Shown: positions 50,670 to 58,346 of the stretch, in pieces
Numbering within the stretch: position 1 is the stretch's first letter
Layout of the letters: each line of letters starts with the position of its first letter
Assembly (NCBI RefSeq): GCF_004923295.1
Contig: NZ_CP039634.1
Span: 1,197,001 to 1,261,000 of the forward strand
Source: Azospirillum sp. TSH100
GTDB lineage: Bacteria; Pseudomonadota; Alphaproteobacteria; Azospirillales; Azospirillaceae
Length of the DNA: 64,000 nt
Direction: 5' to 3'
Notes under the pieces: model-generated
What the model was told of the DNA's origin: nothing
The model's database searches: none
The model's input: the letters and a program-made list of their open reading frames with translations, nothing else
Position numbers and translations under genes: made by a program

Positions 50670-51059
50670 CGTACGCCGGCGGCGCGGACGATTGCGCGCT
50701 TGCTCACCATCGGACGGGAGGTTCTGACCAAAGCGGAGACGGTGACGGTAGCGGCAATTGAAGGCGGAGTGCCGCTTCTGGTCGAGGCGCGTGAAATCGT
50801 TGCGGCGTTCCAGTCGATGATCCGGAAGAAAAGTGCCGAGGAACTTGAGCCCTGGCTGCAGCGGGCCAAGGCGAGCTTGGTGGCATCCTTCGCCAATGGA
50901 GTGGCCAAGGACCGGAATGCCGTCATCGCGGCAATCACTCTGCCGTGATCCAACGGCCAGACAGAGGGGCAGATCACCAAGCTCAAGCTGGTGAAGCGGC
51001 AAATGTATGGCCGCGGCAAACTCGACACCCTTCAGGCACGCGTCATCGGCCCCGGATGA
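50670..51059 (+). pseudogene. ISL3-family transposase C-terminal remnant with in-frame stop
   Basis: About 130 residues match the C-terminus of ISL3-type transposases: ARTIARLLTIGREVLTKAET, VAAIEGGVPLLVEAREIV, then SNGQTEGQITKLKLVKRQMY and GRGKLDTLQARVIG. The codon before SNGQTEG is TGA (50946-50948) where family members have Trp, so the frame is interrupted. The N-terminal two thirds, including most of the DDE core, are absent. Terminal repeats were not identified. Confidence 0.7.
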
Positions 51060-51514
51060 GGTCCGCACCATCAAATCTGCGACAGAGCCCTTATTCCATG
51101 CCGATTCACAACAAATGTGCCGAGTGTGTGGAGGCTCTTGGAAAGAATCGATGTCCGACAGCGGACAGCGGGGAAATGCGACACCTGCTTCATCCAGGTC
51201 ATGACGGCGCCGCGGGCAGAGCATCTCGTGCACTGCGCAGCAACTGGCCCGCGCGGGCTCCCCGGGGTTCCAGCCGACATTGGGGCGCGGCCGGCGAAAA
51301 AAGTCTCACGGCTCGGGGAGCCATGGGCGTCGACGACGTGGCCCGCTGGTCAAGGGGCCAGCCCCCAGGATCATAGCCAATGTGCTTGAGGTGAGGATCA
51401 TCGGATAATCCACACACCATCGGCAGTGTCCCCGTTCGCATGTTAACGCTCTGGCAATGGCCTTCCGCGCATTCTTTTGTGGTGCAAGACAGCAAGCCCA
51501 CGCGGATGGGGGGC
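51060..51514. other. Intergenic DNA between the ISL3 remnant and the receiver gene
   Basis: About 455 bases with no supportable gene. The first part probably includes the right end of the former ISL3-type element; the last part should contain the promoter of the signalling cassette. No terminal inverted repeat was found by eye. Confidence 0.4.
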
Positions 51515-51928
51515 ATGATGCCGACGGTGCTCGTGATAGATGACGAGGACATGGTGCGCCTTGTTCTGCGCCAGTTTCTGGAGCGCCAATCGATGACCGT
51601 CATCGAGGCGGAGGATGGCGAAGAGGGCTTGCGTCAGTTGCGGACCAGTGCCGTCGATCTGGTCATCTGCGACCTGATCATGCCACGGGCGGACGGGATC
51701 GGCACGATCATGCACATCCGTCGCTCAATGCCGGCCATGAAGATCATCGCCATCTCCGGTGGCGGACGCAGTCATGCCATGGAATTGCTGAAGGTTGCCG
51801 AACAGATGGGCGCCGATCACGTCCTCAGCAAACCCTTTACCCGGGATCAACTGCTGGCCGTGGTCTCCCGTTGCCTGCCCGACCATCCCATCGTCCATCC
51901 CATCGTCCATCCCGCCCGTCCCAGGTGA
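51515..51928 (+). CDS. Single-domain response regulator of the signalling cassette
   Basis: A 137-residue receiver protein. Landmarks are VLVIDDEDMV (acidic pair), LVICDLIMPRADG (phospho-Asp), ISGGG and VLSKPFTRDQ (Lys). There is no output domain. The ATG at 51515 is preferred because GGGGGG lies just before it; an adjacent ATG at 51518 would also serve. The C-terminus reads DHPIVHPIVHPARPR, from a tandem CCATCCCATCGT duplication. It is the first gene of a plus-strand run with an unknown protein and a FIST histidine kinase, which is its likely phosphodonor. Confidence 0.85.
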   Translation: MMPTVLVIDDEDMVRLVLRQFLERQSMTVIEAEDGEEGLRQLRTSAVDLVICDLIMPRADGIGTIMHIRRSMPAMKIIAISGGGRSHAMELLKVAEQMGADHVLSKPFTRDQLLAVVSRCLPDHPIVHPIVHPARPR

Positions 51929-52039
51929 CGTCGACTCTGAAAAGGATCCGGTCATGCTCGGACTGTCGTTGGGGAAAAGCTCCGGAACTGGTTCGTCGAG
52001 GAGGAGCCCGCCGCATCCGCCCCTTCGCCGCGGAGCGGA

Positions 52040-53347
52040 GTGGTAAACGATGCCGATATCGAGCGGATGAAGACCTTGGAGCGTCGGCTGAAAGTGCTGC
52101 TGGCCCAGCCGCAACTGCTCTCTGCCGGCCGTATCCATATGCTGAACCTCGACACCTTGCGTGCAAGCCTCGGCCCAGCTTGGGATGAGTTGCGCGACCG
52201 CGTCCACAGCTCTGCGGATCGCATCATCAACCGTCACATTGCCGAGAAGGACGTCCAGTTCCGCAGCAGTGACGGCGAATACATCATCGTCTTTGCAACG
52301 TTGAGCCGGCCAGCCGCGTCACTCGTCTGCGCCAAGATCGCCGAGGAACTGTACCGGCTTTTCCTCGGTGATCCCAAACTCGCTGACATCACCGTTTCCA
52401 CGGCCGTTGGCGTGGTCGATGGAAAGTTGATGTTTGAACATGCCTCCGTCGCGGACCTTCTTTCGGCGGTCGAGCTGACGGTTGAGGCGGATGGCTCCGT
52501 GAAACGAGCTGCGGTTCCGGCGGCGCCCTCGACAGCACCCCCGGCGGCGTCTGCCGCGGCCGGTGCGGAGGAGCCGCGCAGGCTGAAGCTTTCGCAGCTG
52601 GAAATGGCGCAGATCGGCACCATGTACCGCCCACTGTGGGACGTCGGCCGGCAGGTGATTTCCACCTACATGTGCACGCCGGTCCGCCGCTTTCCCGATG
52701 GAACCTCTGTCGAAGGAATGGCGGCGCTGTCGGCGATCGGCGAACCGCAGCAATTGGCCAAGGTCGACATCGAAACCCTCGCCGACACGGTTGAAATTCT
52801 GGACGAATTGTTCCGCAACAAGTTCCGGCTGATGGTGTCTGTGCCTGTCTGTTTCGAGACGCTGGCGGCACGCCGGACCCGCCAGGACTATCTCGCGATC
52901 TGCCACTCGGTGCCGGACTATCTGCGCCCCTTCCTGGTCTTTGAATTCCTGCGGTTCCCTGCCGGTGTGCCCAACGGCCGGATGAGTGAGCTGGTCAACG
53001 AGGTGCGGCCATTTTGCCGCTGGACATTCCTGCGCGTTGAATGCCGCCAGCAGAGTTTTGCGAGCCTGTCGGGAACCGGTTTGACCGGCCTCACCACCAT
53101 GATCGCCTCCGACCGCGGCACCGAGGCCAGGATCATGGAGGATATGAACAGCTTCGTCGCGGCTGCGGAGCGGGCGAACCTGAAGACCTGCATCGTCGGC
53201 ATCACATCGACCAGCCTCGCGGTCGCGGCGCGGGCGGCCGGGGCCACGCTGATCGCCGGCGACCGGATCGGCCGCGCCGGAGAAATCCCCCAGCACATGC
53301 TGCGCTTCGGCTGGCAGGACCTGTTCCTGCGAGAGGCCGTGCGCTGA
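52040..53347 (+). CDS. Uncharacterised protein between a receiver gene and a FIST kinase
   Basis: A 435-residue soluble protein from the GTG at 52040, with no family I can name. The first 130 residues (GRIHMLNLDTLRASLG to ADLLSAVEL) loosely follow a cyclase-like alpha/beta pattern but lack GGDEF residues. An Ala/Pro-rich linker around 155-175 leads to a C-terminal alpha/beta domain ending GDRIGRAGEIPQHMLRFGWQ. The codons immediately upstream look coding too: an ATG at 51954 with AAAGGAT before it opens MLGLSLG, and one missing G in the GGGG run at 51971-51974 would join it to GEKLRNWFVEEEPAASAP in this frame. The start may therefore be frameshifted. Confidence 0.65.
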   Translation: MVNDADIERMKTLERRLKVLLAQPQLLSAGRIHMLNLDTLRASLGPAWDELRDRVHSSADRIINRHIAEKDVQFRSSDGEYIIVFATLSRPAASLVCAKIAEELYRLFLGDPKLADITVSTAVGVVDGKLMFEHASVADLLSAVELTVEADGSVKRAAVPAAPSTAPPAASAAAGAEEPRRLKLSQLEMAQIGTMYRPLWDVGRQVISTYMCTPVRRFPDGTSVEGMAALSAIGEPQQLAKVDIETLADTVEILDELFRNKFRLMVSVPVCFETLAARRTRQDYLAICHSVPDYLRPFLVFEFLRFPAGVPNGRMSELVNEVRPFCRWTFLRVECRQQSFASLSGTGLTGLTTMIASDRGTEARIMEDMNSFVAAAERANLKTCIVGITSTSLAVAARAAGATLIAGDRIGRAGEIPQHMLRFGWQDLFLREAVR

Positions 53348-53423
53348 CCGACGGCGGGCCGCTCCGACGACCGGCCGGACCCTGATCATTTCGTGGTGAG
53401 CTCTCATTGCAAGAGGTTCCGCC

Positions 53424-55838
53424 ATGCCAAGTGCCATCGGGCGTTCGAATGCGTTCGTAAGAATCCTTGCCGTCGATGCCATCGGCCTCGGCGACGTTCC
53501 GGGGCTGCTTGATTTCGGTGACGGCCCACCGGCTTTCGTCCTCGGCTTCGTGTCGCCGGAACTTCCCTTCGCGGAGATCGCAGAGGGCCTGCGATCGGCT
53601 ATCGATCCGCAATGCAGGCTGGTGCTGGTGTCGACGGCGGGTGAGCTGTGTTCGGGAGTACCCGGAGGGCTCTACCATCCCGGCGAGCGACGGGACGGCA
53701 TCGTCCTTCAGGCTTTCAGCCGCTCCCTGTTCGCCGATGTGAGCGTCCACAGCGTGCCCTTGCACAGCGAAGACATCCGGGAGGGACATATTCGCCTCTC
53801 CCATGAGCAGCGCATCGATGCGATCCGTCAGTCGCTGGAGACGGTGGACCCCGCATTCCCGCTTGATTGTCACGATACCGTGGCGCTGCTCTTCATCGAC
53901 GGGTTGTCCGCCAGTGAGAGCTTCCTGATGGAGGCGATCTATGCGTCCGGCCGTTTCCCCGTGCTGTTCGTCGGCGGCTCCGCCGGCGGAACCCTGGATT
54001 TCCGGAACACATGGGTTCACGATGGCGACCGGGTGCTGGACAATCATGCGGTCATCGCCTTCGTGCGGATGGCTCCAGGCAAACGCTATGGGGTCTTCAA
54101 GTCACAGAATTTCCGCAAGGCGGGACCATCCTTCACGATTCTGGACTGCGACCCGATCCGGCGGACTGTGACGAGCGTCATCGATCCGGACAGCCTGGAG
54201 GTCACCGGCTTTATCGAGGCCCTGTCCCGGAGCCTCCGGTGCCATCCCGACGAGCTTGGGCGCCTGCTGGTCTCCCATACCTTTGCCGTCGAGCTCGACA
54301 GCGGGCTTTTCGTGCGCTCTGTGGCGGGAATCGACCATGCGAAGGGACGGGTCTCCTTCTTCTGCGACGTCAACGCCGGTGACGAGCTGTTCCTGCTCGA
54401 GGCCACCGATTTCATCGAGCAGACGAGGAACGATTTCGCAGCCTTTCTTCACGACAAGCCCGAACCTATCGGCGGTCTTCTCAATGATTGCGTCCTGCGG
54501 CGGATCAACAACGGTCCGCATCTGGCGGGAATGACCGTTTTCGACGATCTTCCCGTGGCCGGTTTTTCGACCTTCGGTGAAATTCTGGGGATTAACGTCA
54601 ACCAGACGATTTCTGCGCTCTTTTTCTTCTCCGACGAAGGAGCGAGAGAGCTGCCGGTACGCGGCGGCTTCCGTGACGATTACATTGCCCGCTTTCCGAT
54701 CCACTACGGGCATTTCCAGAACTATTTCCATAGCGCCCGCAACACCCGGCTGCGCATGCTGAACCGCCTGCGGCAGACCCTGCTCCACGATCTGGTCGGT
54801 CGCAGCGATGCCCCCGTCACGCTCTATGGACGCTTCAAGCAGATCGGCGCTTATACCGAGCAGATCGCCACGCAAGCCTCGGATCCGCTCAGCTCCGCGG
54901 TCGATGACCTGCTGGAGGCCGTGCGGCAGGTAACAGAGGAGCGGGAGGCCGTGGCCGAAGTGCTGAGTCTGCGGGAGGCGGAACTGCGCCTTGCCGAAGA
55001 GCGCCGCAGCGCGGCCGAAACCCGCATGGAACTGGAGGCCCAACTGCGGCAGGCCCAGAAGCTGGAGGCTCTAGGCTGTCTGGCGGGCGGTCTGGCGCAT
55101 GAGATCAACAACATGCTGCAACCGATCATCGGCTTGACGGAATTGGTCATGGAGGATGTGCCGCCGGATTGCCAGACACAGAAAAACCTGGCCAAGGTTA
55201 TCGACGCCGCACAGCGCGCCAAGCGCATCACCCAACAGGTGCTGGCCTTCAGCCATTCCGATGCGGCGGGGGCCGGCCCGCTGCAGTTGGGATCGGCACT
55301 GCGCAACATGGTCGAGATGATCAATGTGCTCATCCCCCCGAATGTCGAACTCGTCTGGCGGATTGCCGCACTGCCCCTCCTGGTCCGTGCTGACGAGACG
55401 CAGATGGCGCAAGTGCTGATAAACCTGATCAGGAACGCGACCGACGCCATTGGGCCATTGGAAGGAGTAATAGAGATCACGCTGGACGCGGTGCAGCTTG
55501 ATGAGGAGACGGAAGGGGCCTGGCCGCATCCGGCCGGTCGTTATGCCGCGCTGACAGTCCGCGACAGCGGGTGCGGAATGGACGCAGCAACGTTGGCGCG
55601 CATTTTCGATCCATTCTTCACCACCAAGGCAGTGGGCCACGGCACAGGGCTGGGGTTGCCGGTGGTGCATGGCATCATTGCCGGCTGGGGGGGGAATATC
55701 TTCGCCGACAGCAGCATGGGGCGGGGAACCAGGATGCACATCCTGATTCCGACCATTTTTGCAGAGCCTGCCGATGCGTTATCCTCAACCGGAAATCAGT
55801 CCGAGTCTTCGCGCAGAAGGCGTGGCTCTCGTCATTGA
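53424..55838 (+). CDS. FIST-domain sensor histidine kinase
   Basis: An 804-residue soluble kinase. The N-terminal half is a FIST sensor (VLVSTAGELCSGVPGG; LFVGGSAGG; the FIST_C region with GFSTFGEILG), a module thought to bind small ligands such as amino acids. A coiled coil (about 500-545) leads to the HisKA box GGLAHEINNMLQPI with the phospho-His, then the ATPase: N box LINLIRNATDAI, G1 RDSGCGMD, F box FDPFFTTK, G2 HGTGLGLPVV. No membrane helix is present, so it senses a cytosolic signal. The receiver protein at 51515 is the likely partner. The ATG follows AGAGG. Confidence 0.92.
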   Translation: MPSAIGRSNAFVRILAVDAIGLGDVPGLLDFGDGPPAFVLGFVSPELPFAEIAEGLRSAIDPQCRLVLVSTAGELCSGVPGGLYHPGERRDGIVLQAFSRSLFADVSVHSVPLHSEDIREGHIRLSHEQRIDAIRQSLETVDPAFPLDCHDTVALLFIDGLSASESFLMEAIYASGRFPVLFVGGSAGGTLDFRNTWVHDGDRVLDNHAVIAFVRMAPGKRYGVFKSQNFRKAGPSFTILDCDPIRRTVTSVIDPDSLEVTGFIEALSRSLRCHPDELGRLLVSHTFAVELDSGLFVRSVAGIDHAKGRVSFFCDVNAGDELFLLEATDFIEQTRNDFAAFLHDKPEPIGGLLNDCVLRRINNGPHLAGMTVFDDLPVAGFSTFGEILGINVNQTISALFFFSDEGARELPVRGGFRDDYIARFPIHYGHFQNYFHSARNTRLRMLNRLRQTLLHDLVGRSDAPVTLYGRFKQIGAYTEQIATQASDPLSSAVDDLLEAVRQVTEEREAVAEVLSLREAELRLAEERRSAAETRMELEAQLRQAQKLEALGCLAGGLAHEINNMLQPIIGLTELVMEDVPPDCQTQKNLAKVIDAAQRAKRITQQVLAFSHSDAAGAGPLQLGSALRNMVEMINVLIPPNVELVWRIAALPLLVRADETQMAQVLINLIRNATDAIGPLEGVIEITLDAVQLDEETEGAWPHPAGRYAALTVRDSGCGMDAATLARIFDPFFTTKAVGHGTGLGLPVVHGIIAGWGGNIFADSSMGRGTRMHILIPTIFAEPADALSSTGNQSESSRRRRGSRH

Positions 55839-55878
55839 GCCGGCATCGCCAAGATATCTGCGGGGTACGAAAGCGCCC

Positions 55879-56037
55879 TCACGCCTCCATGAACCCGGCC
55901 AGCCGGTTGAGCCAGCCGGTGGCGTTGAGCGGGTCGTCCTCAACCCGGCCATGCTTCCAGGCGTCTTCACGTCGACTGCGCTTCGAGGTAGCGCCTGCAC
56001 AGCTCGCGCACCCTGTAGGCTTGGGCGCGCAGCGACC
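55879..56037 (-). pseudogene. Frameshifted C-terminal remnant of an unrecognised protein
   Basis: Reading minus, two adjacent frames give protein-like segments that fit end to end: LRAQAYRVRELCRRYLEAQS and, after a one-base shift, EDAWKHGRVEDDPLNATGWL ending NRLAGFMEA and TGA at 55879-55881. The Trp-rich, ordered character suggests a decayed gene tail rather than chance. The family is not recognised and the 5' part is missing. Confidence 0.35.
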
Positions 56038-56038
56038 C

Positions 56039-56221
56039 TCACCGCACCTCCACGGTCCCGCAACTGCGCCGGCGCGCCAGCAGGCAATCCTCGGTCCTGG
56101 ATTGCTGCATCAGGGCGCCCATCAGCCAATAGCCGAGGCCAAGGACGATCATGATGGCGACGGCCGCGCCCAAGTTGGCGGCCATGCGGGTGCGGTCGTC
56201 GTCCGGCATCTTGTCGGCCAT
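56039..56221 (-). CDS. 60-residue single-helix membrane protein
   Basis: Starts MADKMPDDDRTRMAANLGAA, has one membrane helix (VAIMIVLGLGYWLMGALM), then a basic tail with two cysteines (DCLLARRRSC). Its ATG overlaps the TGA of the upstream gene (TGATG), so translation is coupled. No family recognised; likely an accessory or anchoring protein of the same unit as the 56221 gene. Confidence 0.6.
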   Translation of the reverse strand: MADKMPDDDRTRMAANLGAAVAIMIVLGLGYWLMGALMQQSRTEDCLLARRRSCGTVEVR

Positions 56222-56448
56222 CACTTCTTGCCCGGCTTCCGTTTGGTCCGGCCGCTGGCGGCTTCGCCCTCCTTGCGCTGAAGGAACAGGCGGCCGGCCT
56301 GCATCGCCGCGGCGCGGCTGATGTAGCTGCCGCAGTCGAACCGCTGGCCCTCGAACGTCACGGTGAGGGTGAAGCTCTGCGGACCGGCTTCGTCGACGAC
56401 GATCGGTGCGGGAGCCGGAGAGGAGGCCGGGGAGGGAGCGGGCTTCAT
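56221..56448 (-). CDS. Small hypothetical protein
   Basis: 75 residues from the ATG at 56448: a Pro/Ala/Ser-rich leader, then a compact beta-rich segment (SFTLTVTFEGQRFDCGSYIS, RAAAMQAGRLFLQRKEGE) and a Lys/Arg tail (RTKRKPGKK). It resembles short domain-only proteins with a basic nucleic-acid-type tail, but no family is assigned. It overlaps the membrane gene by TGATG. The frame continues upstream without a better start. Confidence 0.55.
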   Translation of the reverse strand: MKPAPSPASSPAPAPIVVDEAGPQSFTLTVTFEGQRFDCGSYISRAAAMQAGRLFLQRKEGEAASGRTKRKPGKK

Positions 56449-56590
56449 TCGACGGTCCGTGCATCTGTCAGAGACGGACAGACACATACGTCCGCGACGG
56501 CGCGCAGGCCAGCGGCTTCCACACTGGCCATTCCCATGCCCGCCGTTCCCGCACTGGCTGTTCCCGCACTGGCCGCTCCGACAGATCCGG

Positions 56591-56980
56591 TCAGCGTTCC
56601 ACCGGACCGCCGGCATTGGCCCAGGCGGCGAAGCCGCCGCGCAGGCGATTGATCGTGCCGGTGTAGCCGGCGGCCATCATGCGCTCGGCAGCTGGGCCGC
56701 AACGCATGCCGCCCTGGCAATGAAAGACCAGATGCTTGCCGGGTTCGGTTGGAACGCGCGACGGGTCGAACCGCGACAGCGAATTCAGGATGGCTCCGGG
56801 GATATGGCCGGCGGCGTGTTCATGCGGTTCACGGACGTCGACGATCACCACCTCGCCGCCGGCCTGCCATTGGATGGCGGTTTGCGGGTCGACCTGCAGA
56901 ATCCGGTCAGCACCGCCCTGCGTCTCGGGCTGGGCGGTCGGGAACAGGCGGCGCATCAGAGAACACAGGTACATCGGCAT
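56591..56980 (-). CDS. Rhodanese-domain protein
   Basis: A 129-residue single rhodanese domain. It has IVDVREPHEHAAGHIPGAIL and the active-site loop FHCQGGMRCG with the catalytic Cys; RLRGGFAAWANAG closes the fold. Transfers sulfane sulfur between thiols. The ATG at 56980 is chosen because AAGGA lies five bases before it. It is divergent from an AhpD-like gene across a perfect 16-bp AT palindrome, which suggests shared control by a persulfide or redox sensor; that is inference. The 140 bp downstream (56449-56590) is repetitive GC-rich DNA. Confidence 0.88.
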   Translation of the reverse strand: MPMYLCSLMRRLFPTAQPETQGGADRILQVDPQTAIQWQAGGEVVIVDVREPHEHAAGHIPGAILNSLSRFDPSRVPTEPGKHLVFHCQGGMRCGPAAERMMAAGYTGTINRLRGGFAAWANAGGPVER

Positions 56981-57032
56981 CGGTCCTTGCTGGCGGTGAC
57001 GGGGCAAGCGGTGAACGGCACTTGATTTATAA

Positions 57033-57048
57033 ATTAGTATATACTAAT
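57033..57048. promoter_or_regulatory. Perfect 16-bp palindrome between rhodanese and AhpD-like genes
   Basis: ATTAGTATATACTAAT is an exact palindrome in an AT-rich patch of otherwise GC-rich DNA, midway between the divergent start codons at 56980 and 57130. Its form suits dimeric ArsR-family repressors; with a rhodanese gene adjacent, a BigR/SqrR-like persulfide sensor is a reasonable but unproven binder. No such gene lies next to it. Confidence 0.6.
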
Positions 57049-57129
57049 GTTAAGTCAATGGGGCGGTGACCGGTGCAGTCCGGCCGCCCGGCCCTCCGGC
57101 GAGCGCATCTTTGAAAACAGGAGACGACC

Positions 57130-57483
57130 ATGCACAAGAACTGGCCGCAGATGACCGGCGAGCTGTCCGGCGCCATCCGCGAGCTGCGGGGCGGCGCCCC
57201 CGACGTCATGAAGGCCTTTTCCGGGATGGCCCAGGCGGCGTTGAAGGCGAATGCGCTGGACACCAAGACCAAGGAACTGATCGCGCTCGGCATCGCCGTG
57301 GCGATCCGCTGCGACGGCTGCGTCGGATTTCATGCCGAAGCGGCGATGAAGCAGGGGGCGACCCGCGACGAGGTGATGGAGACGATGGGAATGGCGGTCT
57401 ATATGGGCGCCGGGCCGTCGGTGATGTACGCCGCCCAGGCGGTCGAGGCGTTCGACCAGTTCGCCGAGAAGGCGATTGCCTGA
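57130..57483 (+). CDS. Carboxymuconolactone decarboxylase-like (AhpD-type) protein
   Basis: A 117-residue helical protein of the AhpD-like superfamily. It has the ALGIAVAIRCDGCVGFHAEA segment with the redox CxxC and the following His, so it is probably a thiol oxidoreductase or peroxidase-type protein rather than a decarboxylase. CAGGAGACGACC precedes the ATG. It shares a palindromic intergenic region with the rhodanese gene, and tRNA-Leu(CAA) follows on the other strand. Confidence 0.9.
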   Translation: MHKNWPQMTGELSGAIRELRGGAPDVMKAFSGMAQAALKANALDTKTKELIALGIAVAIRCDGCVGFHAEAAMKQGATRDEVMETMGMAVYMGAGPSVMYAAQAVEAFDQFAEKAIA

Positions 57484-57495
57484 CTTGAGATCAGG

Positions 57496-57580
57496 TGGTG
57501 CGGGCGGTCGGACTCGAACCGACACTCCTTGCGGAACCGGATTTTGAGTCCGGCGCGTCTACCAATTTCACCACGCCCGC
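57496..57580 (-). tRNA. tRNA-Leu (anticodon CAA)
   Basis: Read minus: acceptor GCGGGCG pairs with CGCCCGC; the anticodon stem CCGGA/TCCGG encloses CTCAAAA; long variable arm; T-arm CGGTTCGAGTCCG. CCA is encoded at 57496-57498. It faces the other tRNA-Leu at 49083 and closes the accessory region. Confidence 0.95.
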
Positions 57581-57809
57581 AGCGACGCTTCTTCTAACGC
57601 AACAGTCCGGAAACGGAAAGCGCAAAAGAACGTGGCGTCGGGGCTCCTTCGCTCGCACCGCGCCGGCCCCGCCGTAACTCCTCGGGCGACGCCGCCGCGG
57701 TGCCGCTTATTCCCCCTCGATGCCGCGGCCCCTGTCATGCCGTCGCAGCCGTGCGGCGGGCTTCGCGGACGACTGGCCGAACCGCCTCGCACGCGCTACC
57801 TTGTCGGCC

Positions 57810-58346
57810 ATGACGACCAAGCCCTTATCCGACCGTGTCCTGGACGATCCCCGCATCGCCGCCCTGCTGCTGGCCCTGGCCAGCGCCGGGGTGCTGCTGT
57901 CGGCCCTGTTCTTCCAGTTCGTGCTGAACTACCAGCCCTGCGTGCTGTGCATCATGCAGCGCTGGCCCTATGTGGCGGTGATGGTGCTGGGGCTGGTGAC
58001 CTGGCTGTTCCGCCGCTGGAAGGGGCTGGGCGACGCCCTGCTGGTGGTGAGCGGGCTGGCCCTGCTGGCCGGTGCCGGCATCGCCGCCTATCATGTCGGG
58101 GTGGAGCAGCATTGGTGGGCCGGCACCTCGTCCTGTGGCGGCTCGGCCCCGGCCAATTCGCTGGAGGCGTTGCGCGCCCAGGTGCTGGCCGCCCCGGTCA
58201 CCCGCTGTGACGAGGTGGCGTGGTCGCTGTTCGGGATTTCCATGGCGGGCTACAATGTGGCGATCTCGCTGGCGCTGGCGGCCTACGCCTTCGTCGCGGC
58301 GCGCATCGCCTACACCCGCACCCCGGTGTCGAGGACCGCATTGTGA
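57810..58346 (+). CDS. dsbB: Disulfide bond formation protein B
   Basis: A 178-residue inner-membrane protein with four helices that passes electrons from DsbA to quinone. The first periplasmic redox pair is in NYQPCVLCIMQRWP (CxxC) and the second pair is Cys of TSSCGG and PVTRCDEV. The ATG at 57810 is the family start. Its stop overlaps the coq7 GTG by four bases (GTGA), so the two are co-translated. No dsbA is in the window. Confidence 0.93.
   Translation: MTTKPLSDRVLDDPRIAALLLALASAGVLLSALFFQFVLNYQPCVLCIMQRWPYVAVMVLGLVTWLFRRWKGLGDALLVVSGLALLAGAGIAAYHVGVEQHWWAGTSSCGGSAPANSLEALRAQVLAAPVTRCDEVAWSLFGISMAGYNVAISLALAAYAFVAARIAYTRTPVSRTAL

Noticed and set aside
51886..51925. Short direct repeats (CCATCCCATCGT) that could suggest an array
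   Set aside because: Only two copies, inside the 3' end of the receiver gene and encoding HPIV repeats; not a CRISPR or regulatory array.
51954..51980. Programmed -1 frameshift at GGGGAAAA
   Set aside because: The heptamer is not in the phase needed for a standard X-XXY-YYZ slip site, and there is no obvious downstream pseudoknot; a plain one-base deletion is simpler.
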